A stretch of DNA of 64,000 nt. It comes from Caldilinea sp. CFX5. Lineage in GTDB: Bacteria; Chloroflexota; Anaerolineae; Caldilineales; Caldilineaceae. Numbering within the stretch: position 1 is the stretch's first letter; each line of letters begins with the position of its first letter. Shown piece by piece: positions 24,183 through 32,411 of this stretch. The notes under the pieces are model-generated. The model was not told the origin of the DNA, did no database searches, and saw nothing but the letters and a program-made list of their open reading frames with translations. A program made the position numbers and the translations under genes. The stretch covers positions 248,001 to 312,000 of the forward strand of contig QWII01000001.1 in the NCBI GenBank assembly GCA_021405325.1. Direction: 5' to 3'.

Positions 24183-26048
24183 ATGAACAACTTGGCTCAT
24201 TTTATGTTGAAAGTAGCGCTGAGTCTTGCCATTGCGTTGCTTCTGCTATTCAACATCGGGCAGTGGCACCCAGTCAGTGCTGATGCAAATGATGTGAATT
24301 GCAATGCACCACCTGTTGTCTGCAAAAGCGGCGCGCTGACCAGCAACGAAACCTGGCAAGCCGGCAATATTTACGTGATCACCAGCGATTTGACCGTAGG
24401 GCCAGCCGCCACATTAACCATTCAGGCCGGCGCCATCGTCAAGTTTACCGATTATTGTTGTGACAAAAGAAACTTGTTTGTGGAAGGAACGCTCCGGGTG
24501 AATGGGACGGACGGGCAAAAGGTCTACTTTACCAGCATCTACGACGATGCGCTTGGTGGCGATACCAACAACGATAGCGGCAATAGCCAGCCCGTCGCCG
24601 GGAATTGGGACAATCTTGTTTTCAAAAATGGCAGTCATGGGGTGATCAACCATGCCGAAATTCGCTACGGCGATCATGGGCGCGGCGGGGCGATTCGGCT
24701 GGAAGGGAGTTCACCCACACTCGATCACGTTACCGTCAAATATAGTCCGTGGGCGGCCATTAGCGCTTTGCCAACCGACACCCCCACGATCACAAACTTT
24801 GCGTCGCAGAGTGTCGGCGGCGGGATGGAAATTCGGGGCGGCGCGCTGACGACCAATGCCACTTGGGACCAAACCGGCATTGTCTATATTCTCACCAGCG
24901 ATTTTACAGTGGGGACAGGCGCTACCCTGACGATTGCCCCGGGGGTCATTCTCAAATTTGTCGATTTTTGTTGTGATAAACGGAATCTGTTTGTCGAAGG
25001 GACACTCAATGTCAACGGCACCGCTACGCAGAAAGTCTATTTCACCAGCATGAATGACGATGCCATCGGCGGTGACACCAATGCCGATGGCGGCAACAGC
25101 CAACCGCGCGCCGGCAACTGGGATAACATCGTTTTCAAGAATGGCAGTCATGGCGCCCTCAATCACGTCGAAATCCGCTACACGGGCGGCGGTGCGCTTA
25201 CCTTAGATGGCAGTTCGCCGACCCTGGCGAACGTTACCATCAAGCATGGCGCATGGGTTGCCGTCAGCGCCTTGCCCACGGATAGGCCCACCATCACCAA
25301 TCTTGCCACCGAAAATGTGGCCCTGGCCGGGATGGAAATTCGGGGCGGCGCCCTGACGACCAATGCCACTTGGGATCAAACCGGCGTTGTTTATATTATC
25401 ACCAACGATTTTACGGTGGGGACAGGCGCCACTCTGACGATTGCCCCAGGGGTCATTCTCAAATTTGTCGATTACTGTTGTGATAAACGGAATCTATTTA
25501 TCGAAGGGGCGCTCAGTGTCAACGGGAACGCGGCGCAGAAAATCTATTTTACGAGCATTTACGATGATGCGATTGGTGGCGATACCAATAATGACAGCGG
25601 TAATTCCCAGGCCAGGGCCGGCGACTGGGGTGGCATTCGGTTTGTCGCCGGTAGCAATGGCAGTTTCATCCATGCTGTGATTCGTTATTCTGGTGTTTCA
25701 CGCACGGCTGGCGCCTTGCATATCAAAGATGCCACGGTCACCATTGCCAACTCCGTGATCAGCAACAATGTCATCGGTCTCTTTGCCGAAGGCCCCGCCG
25801 CCGAAGTAACGGCACAGATGACCAACGCACCGGCCAATGTCAGCCAATCCGGTTTATACAGCAATGGGGAGTACGATGTCTTTGCGCAGGCCGGCGCCAG
25901 CGTCGTGGCCGATAACAACTGGTGGGGCAGCAGCAATCCCCAGCCCAAAGTCAGCGGCAACGTGACTACCGCCAATCCTTGCACCAATGAAACTTGTACA
26001 GCCGGTGGTAAACCGGGCACGCTCTATCTACCGTTGATACGCCGATAG
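24183..26048 (+). CDS. Secreted beta-helix repeat protein with C-terminal YLPLIRR
   Basis: 621 residues; ATG 24183 follows AAGGAGG. Signal peptide to about residue 35. The body is three tandem units of about 170 residues starting at 24333, 24843 and 25350, each with ATLTI..G.I.KF, a Cys-Cys segment (DYCCDKRNLFVEG), Asp/Asn-rich DDAIGGDTNNDSGNS and strands typical of right-handed parallel beta-helices (pectin-lyase-like). Units 2 and 3 are nearly identical at DNA level. No polysaccharide-lyase catalytic residues can be assigned, so it may be an adhesin. It ends GTLYLPLIRR, the shared terminal motif. Confidence 0.85.
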   Translation: MNNLAHFMLKVALSLAIALLLLFNIGQWHPVSADANDVNCNAPPVVCKSGALTSNETWQAGNIYVITSDLTVGPAATLTIQAGAIVKFTDYCCDKRNLFVEGTLRVNGTDGQKVYFTSIYDDALGGDTNNDSGNSQPVAGNWDNLVFKNGSHGVINHAEIRYGDHGRGGAIRLEGSSPTLDHVTVKYSPWAAISALPTDTPTITNFASQSVGGGMEIRGGALTTNATWDQTGIVYILTSDFTVGTGATLTIAPGVILKFVDFCCDKRNLFVEGTLNVNGTATQKVYFTSMNDDAIGGDTNADGGNSQPRAGNWDNIVFKNGSHGALNHVEIRYTGGGALTLDGSSPTLANVTIKHGAWVAVSALPTDRPTITNLATENVALAGMEIRGGALTTNATWDQTGVVYIITNDFTVGTGATLTIAPGVILKFVDYCCDKRNLFIEGALSVNGNAAQKIYFTSIYDDAIGGDTNNDSGNSQARAGDWGGIRFVAGSNGSFIHAVIRYSGVSRTAGALHIKDATVTIANSVISNNVIGLFAEGPAAEVTAQMTNAPANVSQSGLYSNGEYDVFAQAGASVVADNNWWGSSNPQPKVSGNVTTANPCTNETCTAGGKPGTLYLPLIRR

Positions 26049-26070
26049 GTAGATAGACCAGCTGAACAGA

Positions 26071-26156
26071 CTAACTATGGCATTGGCTTTGCCCGTGTTC
26101 CTGGCAGCGATTATCAATATTACTGGGTTTTTATCAGCGCCCGTCCTGGTCAGTAA
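26071..26156 (+). pseudogene. Remnant of a CAP (SCP-like) domain C-terminus
   Basis: In frame with, and just after, the stop of the beta-helix gene the sequence reads TNYGIGFARVPGSDYQYYWV FISARPGQ and stop. The YGIGFA ... YYWVFISA pattern matches the final strands of CAP/SCP domains (usually VGVGVA ... YWVQVF). No start or N-terminal part is present, so this looks like a gene relic. Confidence 0.4.
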
Positions 26157-26286
26157 AGCGTCAGTGCTGTCCTTATAGGCTGGTTTGTTCAATAAATTCT
26201 GATGAGTGTTGATTGCTTCCCAATATCGCCGCAAATCCTGGGATTAGGGAATCACGGTTCAACCGGAGCTTAGGGAGTTGCCAACC

Positions 26287-26345
26287 ATCTTCCCGGAAGG
26301 TTTTACCAGACGATCCTGTCGGCAAGACCGACCTTCCGGGAAGAT
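26287..26345. repeat. Hairpin with 15-bp arms ATCTTCCCGGAAGGT
   Basis: Arms 26287-26301 and 26331-26345, 29-base loop. A similar arrangement with CTTCCTGGAAG and a 30-base loop occurs at 36891-36948. Confidence 0.8.
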
Positions 26346-26397
26346 TGACTTGTCAACCCCTTGCAGGCGCCCCCAGGGCGTGGTTAAGCCTGAACGT

Positions 26398-26640
26398 CTA
26401 GACATAAGCCAGCGCCAGGTTTGCTACATCTTCGCCCGTGATCGGGTTGTGTAGAGAATAACCGCCGACGGCCCGCACTTCATCCAGTGACAAACCTGTA
26501 ATCAAATTCAGTACCTGGCTCAAAATCGTCTCCGGCAATTGCCGGAGATCTACAATCTTATCCGACAAGCATGATTTGTCGCCTGTCGCCGTGTCGAGGA
26601 TTCCCATAACCAGGTGGGACGATTCATCAAGGAAGCCCAC
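26398..26640 (-). CDS. Possible 80-residue hypothetical protein
   Basis: GTG 26640 to the stop at 26398, without a clear ribosome-binding site, 19 bp after the GH5 stop. The translation has a protein-like composition (VDLRQLPETILSQVLNLITG) but no recognised motif. It could be a relic. Confidence 0.3.
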   Translation of the reverse strand: MGFLDESSHLVMGILDTATGDKSCLSDKIVDLRQLPETILSQVLNLITGLSLDEVRAVGGYSLHNPITGEDVANLALAYV

Positions 26641-26659
26641 TGGACAAAGCTTATTCTTT

Positions 26660-28531
26660 CTACTGCCGTACGCCTTTACTCAAAACGGTGGCTAACGTTT
26701 TATCAAGTTTATTGCCATGATATAAGCCAAAGGTAGGCGGGGTGGCGGCCGACATGCGGAAGGTCCACAATGACCAATGCACGTCGGCCGCGTTCATCAA
26801 GCTAATCTTGTCGCCCAACAACGTAGCGCGTGACTTGCCAGGTGCATTTGGTGTGGCGCCAAATTCGCCTACGTACAGTGGCACATTGTTACGTGCGGCC
26901 CAATCCAGGGCTGGTTGCATGTACCCTTGGAGACGCTTGCGGTCATAGGTTACATAAGTACCCTGCCAATAGTCGAGCGTCACACCGGCGCCGCCCTGGT
27001 TTTCGGGTGTACGCACCCAGCCATGTACTTGGAAGGTGTCACGGGCTTTGACCGGGAGGAGAGGCGCTGTAAAGAACTCATAATTTTGCAGCCAGATGCC
27101 ATAGTCATTGGTCGAGCCGGTGATTTGCAGGCTGCGGCTGCCCGTGCGTGCGACGTTGCTCCATGCGCCGGTGAAGTTACCCGCGCCATGAAAACGCCAG
27201 TAACGGGGGCGCGTGGCGTCAAACGGGGCGACCTCTTCCATGCCAGCGTTGCGCATTGGCATAGGTGCGCCGTTCTTGCGTATCCCCAGGTCGTCGAACC
27301 AGACAGCGCCGGCATTGCCCCAAGCATACGTTTTCACGCCGACCCATTCGGCGCCGGCGGGTGGTCGGATCGCACTGCTCTCGACATAGCGCCACTCGTT
27401 CGCCTGATTGCTCAAATGCGCGGCATCGCCGGCCGAGCCGAGCCACTTGAGACCGGTCAGTACGCGTCCTGGGTAGGCATAGGCGCTGGGCACCGGTGCG
27501 TCGTGCCCCCAATCCATCCCGGCATGGGTGACAATAAAGGGATCGTAATCGTGATAGGAGTAGACAACATTGGTATCGTCGATCAACGCAAAAACCACTT
27601 CCGGCCAGGTTGGCGTCTCTACAATAACGATGTGATTTGGATCCACTGTACGAATGGCGTCAGCAACCCGGTTTGCTAAAGCCCACCACTGGGCCGGATC
27701 TGGTGGGCGTGGCTCATTGTAGATATCGTAGCCGGCCACGCTGGTGCGGTCCCGATACCGTTGTGCGATTGCGCTCCACAGCGTGACGAACTGCTGTTGC
27801 GCAGCAGCGTTATGCCAGATCCGCTCCTGACCGAAATCGTCGTCGGGAGGAACAACGTGCATATCTAAAATGACATAGATGCCCGCCGCTTCGCACCAGG
27901 CAAGGTATTGATCAATCAGGCGATACCCCAAATCGGAGTCGAAATATTTCCAGTGTAAGGCCAGGCGGATAACGGTGACGCCCAGTTTATCGAGATACTG
28001 GATATCGCTCTGATTGGCATACCAATTCAACTGCGCATCAGGCCAGGTGGCTGCATCATAGTAGTAATAGGTATCCATGTTGATACCGCGCAGTTTAACC
28101 GCGCGGCCGCTGCCATCGACGATCTGCCGCCCCTGTGTCCGCAGGAAACCGGCGTTGACTGTGAGAGCCGGTGTTATATCCGTCGTCGCCGCCGTGCTAA
28201 TGAGAACTTCATCCGTTGCCTCGGTGTCAAGCGCCGTAAGCACCGCCGGTAAGTAGAGAGAATGGGCCAACAGCGTCTCTGCCTGCACCTGGGATAAATC
28301 GTTGCTGCTGTCTACCCCAACAGAGAGCGTGTCTACCGCTACCTCGCCATCAGGCAATCGGCTCACCGGCTGGGCGGCAAGCGGGTTATGCATGATCGGC
28401 AAATAGCTAGAATGAGCAGGGGACTGCCCTTCACGCTCTTGTGCATTCATGTTTGGCGACCCAGCCCAGAGCAGTACACCTATCAGCAAAGCGGTTACTA
28501 ACGCGAACGTTATCCAATACGAACGACGCAT
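26660..28531 (-). CDS. Secreted glycoside hydrolase family 5-type enzyme with an inserted binding-type domain
   Basis: 623 residues; ATG 28531 with AAAGGAAT upstream (a longer frame would overlap the regulator gene further). Signal peptide, then two YLP motifs (SSYLPIMHN near 43 and SLYLPAVLTA near 92). The catalytic (beta/alpha)8 region starts near 128 (GFLRTQGRQIVDGSGRAVKL); Glu273 in YNEP is the probable acid/base and Glu556 in YVGEFGA the nucleophile, as in clan GH-A. Between them, about 345-515, lies a beta-sandwich-like insert (EWVGVKTYAWGNAGAVWFDD; FQVHGWVRTPENQG) resembling a carbohydrate-binding module. Likely an endo-glycanase acting outside the cell; substrate not predictable. It overlaps no gene but lies 31 bp after the membrane HTH regulator. 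Confidence 0.9.
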   Translation of the reverse strand: MRRSYWITFALVTALLIGVLLWAGSPNMNAQEREGQSPAHSSYLPIMHNPLAAQPVSRLPDGEVAVDTLSVGVDSSNDLSQVQAETLLAHSLYLPAVLTALDTEATDEVLISTAATTDITPALTVNAGFLRTQGRQIVDGSGRAVKLRGINMDTYYYYDAATWPDAQLNWYANQSDIQYLDKLGVTVIRLALHWKYFDSDLGYRLIDQYLAWCEAAGIYVILDMHVVPPDDDFGQERIWHNAAAQQQFVTLWSAIAQRYRDRTSVAGYDIYNEPRPPDPAQWWALANRVADAIRTVDPNHIVIVETPTWPEVVFALIDDTNVVYSYHDYDPFIVTHAGMDWGHDAPVPSAYAYPGRVLTGLKWLGSAGDAAHLSNQANEWRYVESSAIRPPAGAEWVGVKTYAWGNAGAVWFDDLGIRKNGAPMPMRNAGMEEVAPFDATRPRYWRFHGAGNFTGAWSNVARTGSRSLQITGSTNDYGIWLQNYEFFTAPLLPVKARDTFQVHGWVRTPENQGGAGVTLDYWQGTYVTYDRKRLQGYMQPALDWAARNNVPLYVGEFGATPNAPGKSRATLLGDKISLMNAADVHWSLWTFRMSAATPPTFGLYHGNKLDKTLATVLSKGVRQ

Positions 28532-28562
28532 ACAACAACTATTCCTTTCATGGACAACAGTG

Positions 28563-29735
28563 CTACAGATATTGCACACACAGATTATCGACGGCGGCAT
28601 GAAAGACACCACCCTGGTGTGCCCATAGACTGATTTTTACGCCGGTTATCGGTTGCTGCTGGGTGGCGGGTTCCACCTGTAGAACGTCATCCAGGTAAAC
28701 CTGCGCTTGCGCCTGCGCCCAAACGATCCGCATGGGAACGGCAACCCCGACCGGAAATTGCACTTCCTTGAGCAGGGTGTAGCTTTCTGCCGCGCCACAC
28801 GGGGGCGCGGCACAAATTTTATATAGATACCGGCGCTGAACTCCACTCAAGTCAAGCTCCAGACTCACCTCCTGCCCATCGGCAAGTAAGACGGCGACAT
28901 CAGCACCGGCGCTACTCTGGTTGCCCGCATCAGCAAGCAAGGTCATTTGGAAAGCGACTTCTTTGATGGGACGATTCAAAGAGGTCGCGGCCTGATAGGC
29001 CCACACGCCGGTCTTTTGGGTTTGGGCGGCGGTTGCGCGCAGGTTCAAGAGGCCATCTTGTTCATAAATCAGTTCGCCCGCGATGGGGGTGGCTGGGATC
29101 TGCGCAAAGTTTTCCGGCGGTTGCCATAGGTGCGCATCACGTTGACCATCGGCAAAATCATCACACCACGCCTGCGCTGCCGTTGGCGCTGTCAGTTTGC
29201 CAGCCACCCACGCCACGCCGAGAAGCGCGATAGCCAAAGCGACGCCGATAGCCCATTGCCGGGGATTTAGAGTGATAAACCAGATGGCAGCGCGCTTCGT
29301 CGGCGCCACAACCGCCGTTGGGATCGACGGCGCTGCTTCAGCCACAGCCGTGGCTTGCGCTTCGTTTCCCACCACCCCAAAGATAAGCGTGCGCTCATGC
29401 TCACTGAGGGCGGCATATTCGAGATAGGTCAATAAATTGTTTGCCGCTTCCAGGTTGATGACGCCCTTCTGGTTAAAATAAACAATGAAGAGCAGCACAC
29501 GGCTACGGGCCGGTTTGGTCTTGCCATTTTCGTACTTGCTCACATCGGTTTTACTAAAAGTGGTCGCGGCTTCTTCACACTCTTTGCGCGCAAGCAAGTC
29601 GGTTAACGGGCTGTCCGGTTGGTCGGCGGCTTCGTGGAGCAAATAGGCAAGCCCATTGAGGAAACCATCCTGCGATACCTGCGCCGCTTGCCGCAATGCT
29701 TTGAGCAGTTCCCCAAATTTCTTTCGTTCTTCCAT
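28563..29735 (-). CDS. Membrane-spanning HTH regulator with an extracellular LamG-like sensor domain
   Basis: 390 residues from ATG 29735 (AGGTGA five bases upstream). Residues about 1-95 hold an XRE-like helix-turn-helix (LLKALRQAAQVSQDGF ... FSKTDVSKYENGKTKPARSR). One transmembrane helix lies at about 161-179 (WAIGVALAIALLGVAWVAG). Residues 190-390 form a beta-sandwich beginning CDDFADGQRDAHLW, like concanavalin/LamG-type domains, with four Cys. This is a one-component design: cytoplasmic DNA binding, external glycan-type sensor. The GH5 gene follows after 31 bp, so a polysaccharide sensed outside may control its hydrolase. Three palindromes directly upstream are candidate operators. Confidence 0.82.
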   Translation of the reverse strand: MEERKKFGELLKALRQAAQVSQDGFLNGLAYLLHEAADQPDSPLTDLLARKECEEAATTFSKTDVSKYENGKTKPARSRVLLFIVYFNQKGVINLEAANNLLTYLEYAALSEHERTLIFGVVGNEAQATAVAEAAPSIPTAVVAPTKRAAIWFITLNPRQWAIGVALAIALLGVAWVAGKLTAPTAAQAWCDDFADGQRDAHLWQPPENFAQIPATPIAGELIYEQDGLLNLRATAAQTQKTGVWAYQAATSLNRPIKEVAFQMTLLADAGNQSSAGADVAVLLADGQEVSLELDLSGVQRRYLYKICAAPPCGAAESYTLLKEVQFPVGVAVPMRIVWAQAQAQVYLDDVLQVEPATQQQPITGVKISLWAHQGGVFHAAVDNLCVQYL

Positions 29736-29746
29736 GAATTTCACCT

Positions 29747-29819
29747 GTTGCTTAGCGAAGCAACCCCCATGTTGCCTGGGCAGGCAACACTTTTTTCCGC
29801 TGTTGCCTGGCCAAGCGAC
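29747..29819 (-). promoter_or_regulatory. Three 18-bp palindromes upstream of the membrane HTH regulator
   Basis: GTTGCTTAGCGAAGCAAC (29747-29764), GTTGCCTGGGCAGGCAAC (29771-29788) and GTTGCCTGGCCAAGCGAC (29802-29819, one mismatch pair) share a consensus and sit 12-84 bp upstream of the start codon. They may be operators for autoregulation or, being inside the predicted transcript, RNA stem-loops near the ribosome-binding site. Confidence 0.6.
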
Positions 29820-29951
29820 GACGGCGACGGCTTGTTTATGCTATGGTTGCGGCAGCACACGGCGTTGCCAGCAAAAATTCGCCGTGCATCGAACATCAAC
29901 GGCGGTGGGCCGCCCGGTTAGCAAGGTAATGACGAAAACGCCTTATAACAG

Positions 29952-29981
29952 ATTATAACAAAGCAATCCTGCTTGTGACAA
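29952..29981 (-). promoter_or_regulatory. Sigma-70 promoter of the membrane HTH regulator
   Basis: On the minus strand TTGTCA (29981-29976), 18-bp spacer, TATAAT (29957-29952). Transcription would start near 29945, giving a leader of about 210 bases that includes the three palindromes. Confidence 0.65.
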
Positions 29982-30211
29982 TCCTATCAGGTTTTCGTAA
30001 GACAATTGTCTTTCACCAATTATTAACTGACGGCTCATCACAACAGAAACAAAGGAACTTATGGCAACCCTTTACCGGCGAAATCGATGTCAGCCAGATG
30101 GGTAATGAAGTCGCTTACCTCTATGTGCGTGATGGCGCCGGCAATGTTTCCGCCGCGGCGCAGATCGATTTGGCTGGCCAGCAACTTTTTTTACCGCTTG
30201 TCACCAAATAG
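29975..30211 (+). pseudogene. C-terminal remnant of a secreted protein ending FLPLVTK
   Basis: An open frame of 78 codons with no signal peptide and no ribosome-binding site. Its end (EVAYLYVRDGAGNVSAAAQI DLAGQQLFLPLVTK) looks like the last strand of an Ig-like domain followed by the FLPL terminus seen in intact secreted proteins. It is probably what remains of a larger gene. Confidence 0.5.
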
Positions 30212-30239
30212 AGAGGCAACTACTACCCTCTCTCGCGCA

Positions 30240-30285
30240 CCGCAATTCCTCCCCTTATCAGGGGGAGGTTGGGAGGGGGTGGCTT
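30240..30285. repeat. GC-rich repeat of the CTCCCC/GGGGAG family
   Basis: Contains CCTCCCCTTATCAGGGGGAG followed by GGGAGGGGGTGGCTTGGCAG, closely matching the spacer repeat at about 5285-5410 and that at 33511-33601. Confidence 0.65.
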
Positions 30286-30333
30286 GGCAGTTATATAGCG
30301 AGATAATTTTGGTTCAACTAGAAGGAGTACATG

Positions 30334-32019
30334 ATGCGCAAATCGTTCTTCCCGTTGCTGGTCACAGCGCTCTTGCCGCTGTTCCTGTTGCTTTTCTGGC
30401 AGGGGCGACAGCCAGTAGCCTTTGCCCATAACAGAGGGCAAGCCGACTTCGCTCAGGACGATGAGAGTGACCCTATCACCACAACAATCGTCACAGGCCC
30501 CTACCAACTCTATCTTCCCCTGATCGAAAATGCCGATAGCGAAAGTGCGGATAGCGAAAATACGGATAGCGAAAATACGGACACGGAAGAGATCATCGGC
30601 GAAGGAGGAGTACGCCCTACACGCACTCCCAAACCGACGCGTACACCAACGCCCACCCGCACCCCCAAACCCACGCGCACGCCGAAAGTCACCCCCACCC
30701 CGACGCCAACGCCCACAGCCACTTCAGCAGTGGCGCAAAATCCCTTTGACGCCCTCTACCCAAGCAACTTCCGGCTCCGTGCGCTCAGCGCCGATGCCAT
30801 TCCGCTGGTCAGCAAGCCGGCGCGCAAGGCGACGGGGTTGACTGCCCCCAGTTTCATCGATCCAGTTTATGAGACGCGCCTCTATCAAGTGACAGCCGCG
30901 ACCGATTTTACCGGCGCCTCCTTTGTGCGTCACGATTACAGCCGGCGCCAGGCCTTTAATGCCGACAATTCGCGTTTCATCGCCACCACCAGCAATGGCT
31001 TCTGGGTGCTGTACGATGCCAATACCTTCCAGCGGTTGCCGCGCGCCGGTTATAACGGCGCCTTGCAAGGGCTGGCCGGCGATTGTGAAGCGATCTGGCA
31101 TCCCAGCGACCCCAAAAAACTTTGGTACACGGTTCATGACGGCCGTTTGCGCTGGTATGAGAAGAATGTGGAGACCGACACCGACACGGTGCTGGTCGAT
31201 TTCACCGGTCGGTTGCCCTGGCCGCAAGCGCGCTCAGTCTGGACAAAGGCCGAGGGGACGCCGTCGGCGGATGGGCGCTATTGGGCGTTCATGGCGACGA
31301 CCTATGATGATGTTCAGCAGACCAATACAATCTATGGTTTGTTCACCTGGGATCGCCAACTGAACCAAATCCTGGGGACTTATGATGCCAGCAATTTCGG
31401 TGGCCACTTTCCAGATTACATCAGCATCGCTCCCAGCGGGAAGTACGCAGTAGCGTCTTGGGCCTATAACCGGGCGCTGGGGACGCGCGCCTATCCCGTC
31501 GATTTTTCATCATCGCGCCAACTCGCCCCCGATACGGAACACAGCGATTTGGCGATTGGCCCGAATGGCGAGGATTATTATGTGGCGGCAAACTATGACA
31601 GCAGCGGCACCATCAGCGCAATCAACATTGCTACGGGCGAAGCGTTTGACCTGCTGCCGCTCTATCCGGTCTCCGGGGAAGGGTATGCCGTGCATATTTC
31701 CGGCAAGGCGTTCAACCGACCGGGGTGGGTGGTCATTAGCACCTATGCCGACGGCGCCGATTACGGCAATGTCCGCCCAGCCCCAACCGTGCGCCCCATG
31801 TATCGCAAGATCATGCTGGTGGAACTCAAACCGGGCGGTCGTCAATACAATGTCGCCCATACGCGCGCCGGCGCCAACTACGGCGGCTACTGGGGCGAAC
31901 ACCACGCCACTGTCAGCCGCGACGGGTCACGCATCCTCTTTGCCACCAATTTTGATGACGGCGGCCCACCGCAAGATTACTTGATCGGCCTGCCGTCTTG
32001 GGTTTATCAGCAACCCTAA
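30334..32019 (+). CDS. Secreted beta-propeller-like protein with Pro/Thr linker
   Basis: 561 residues from the second of two adjacent ATGs (30334), six bases after AGAAGGAG; 30331 is the alternative. Signal peptide, then YQLYLPLIENAD (YLPL motif), an Asp/Glu/Ser repeat (ADSESADSENTDSENTD) and a Pro/Thr/Arg linker of TRTPTPTRTPKP type (about residues 90-130). The C-terminal 430 residues are beta-rich with WD/propeller-like strands (GFWVLYDANTFQRLP; SVWTKAEGTPSADGRYWAFM; SRDGSRILFATNF). No catalytic motif is evident. It is probably a surface-displayed propeller held away from the envelope by the linker. Confidence 0.82.
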   Translation: MRKSFFPLLVTALLPLFLLLFWQGRQPVAFAHNRGQADFAQDDESDPITTTIVTGPYQLYLPLIENADSESADSENTDSENTDTEEIIGEGGVRPTRTPKPTRTPTPTRTPKPTRTPKVTPTPTPTPTATSAVAQNPFDALYPSNFRLRALSADAIPLVSKPARKATGLTAPSFIDPVYETRLYQVTAATDFTGASFVRHDYSRRQAFNADNSRFIATTSNGFWVLYDANTFQRLPRAGYNGALQGLAGDCEAIWHPSDPKKLWYTVHDGRLRWYEKNVETDTDTVLVDFTGRLPWPQARSVWTKAEGTPSADGRYWAFMATTYDDVQQTNTIYGLFTWDRQLNQILGTYDASNFGGHFPDYISIAPSGKYAVASWAYNRALGTRAYPVDFSSSRQLAPDTEHSDLAIGPNGEDYYVAANYDSSGTISAINIATGEAFDLLPLYPVSGEGYAVHISGKAFNRPGWVVISTYADGADYGNVRPAPTVRPMYRKIMLVELKPGGRQYNVAHTRAGANYGGYWGEHHATVSRDGSRILFATNFDDGGPPQDYLIGLPSWVYQQP

Positions 32020-32411
32020 CTCACGGCTTCGTACCGTTTGCTAAAAAGAGATTGAGAGATTGGGAGATTACCGCTCAGGCAACAATCTCTCAATCTCTCA
32101 TCAGGCCACATGAATCGGGGGCACCGCAAACAATGAAAATCAGCTTTTGCTCAAAGATTACGCAGATTGCACAGATTTTTTGTTCTTTCATCTGCGTAAT
32201 CTTTGATGATTTACAGAACAGGCCACATGTCTTGGCGACACCACAAACGATGAAAATGCAACAAGGATTTCACCGATTTCACAGATTTTTCTATTTGTGA
32301 ATCGGCATAATCGGTGAAATCCCTGTTATTTTCACATCAGTTGGCCGTAATGTACCAGGAATCGTATAGAGTGACTTTGGACTACGCGACCAGATGACTG
32401 CGGACTACCAC
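32020..32411. other. Spacer with three successive hairpin repeats
   Basis: 392 bp between convergent genes. It contains hairpins 32047-32098 (15-bp arms), 32151-32206 (17-bp arms) and 32265-32322 (14-bp arms). The last two are each preceded by CAGGCCACATG, about ten variable bases, and CACCRCAAACRATGAAAAT, showing a repeated compound element. No gene seen. Confidence 0.8.
32151..32206. repeat. Hairpin, arms TCAAAGATTACGCAGAT
   Basis: Exact 17-bp arms 32151-32167 and 32190-32206; part of the GATTACGCAGATT phrase family also seen at 32265 and 36982. Confidence 0.85.

Larger units (their letters stand above)
26049..26659. other. Degenerate spacer with remnants and a hairpin
   Basis: 611 bp containing a CAP-domain-like remnant, a 15-bp-arm hairpin (26287-26345) and one weak minus-strand reading frame (26398-26640). 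It marks the right border of the secreted-protein island. Confidence 0.5.

Noticed and set aside
30600..30730. Low-complexity ACGCCCACC-type DNA as a variable repeat locus
   Set aside because: It encodes a Pro/Thr/Arg linker common in exported proteins; units are irregular and keep frame.
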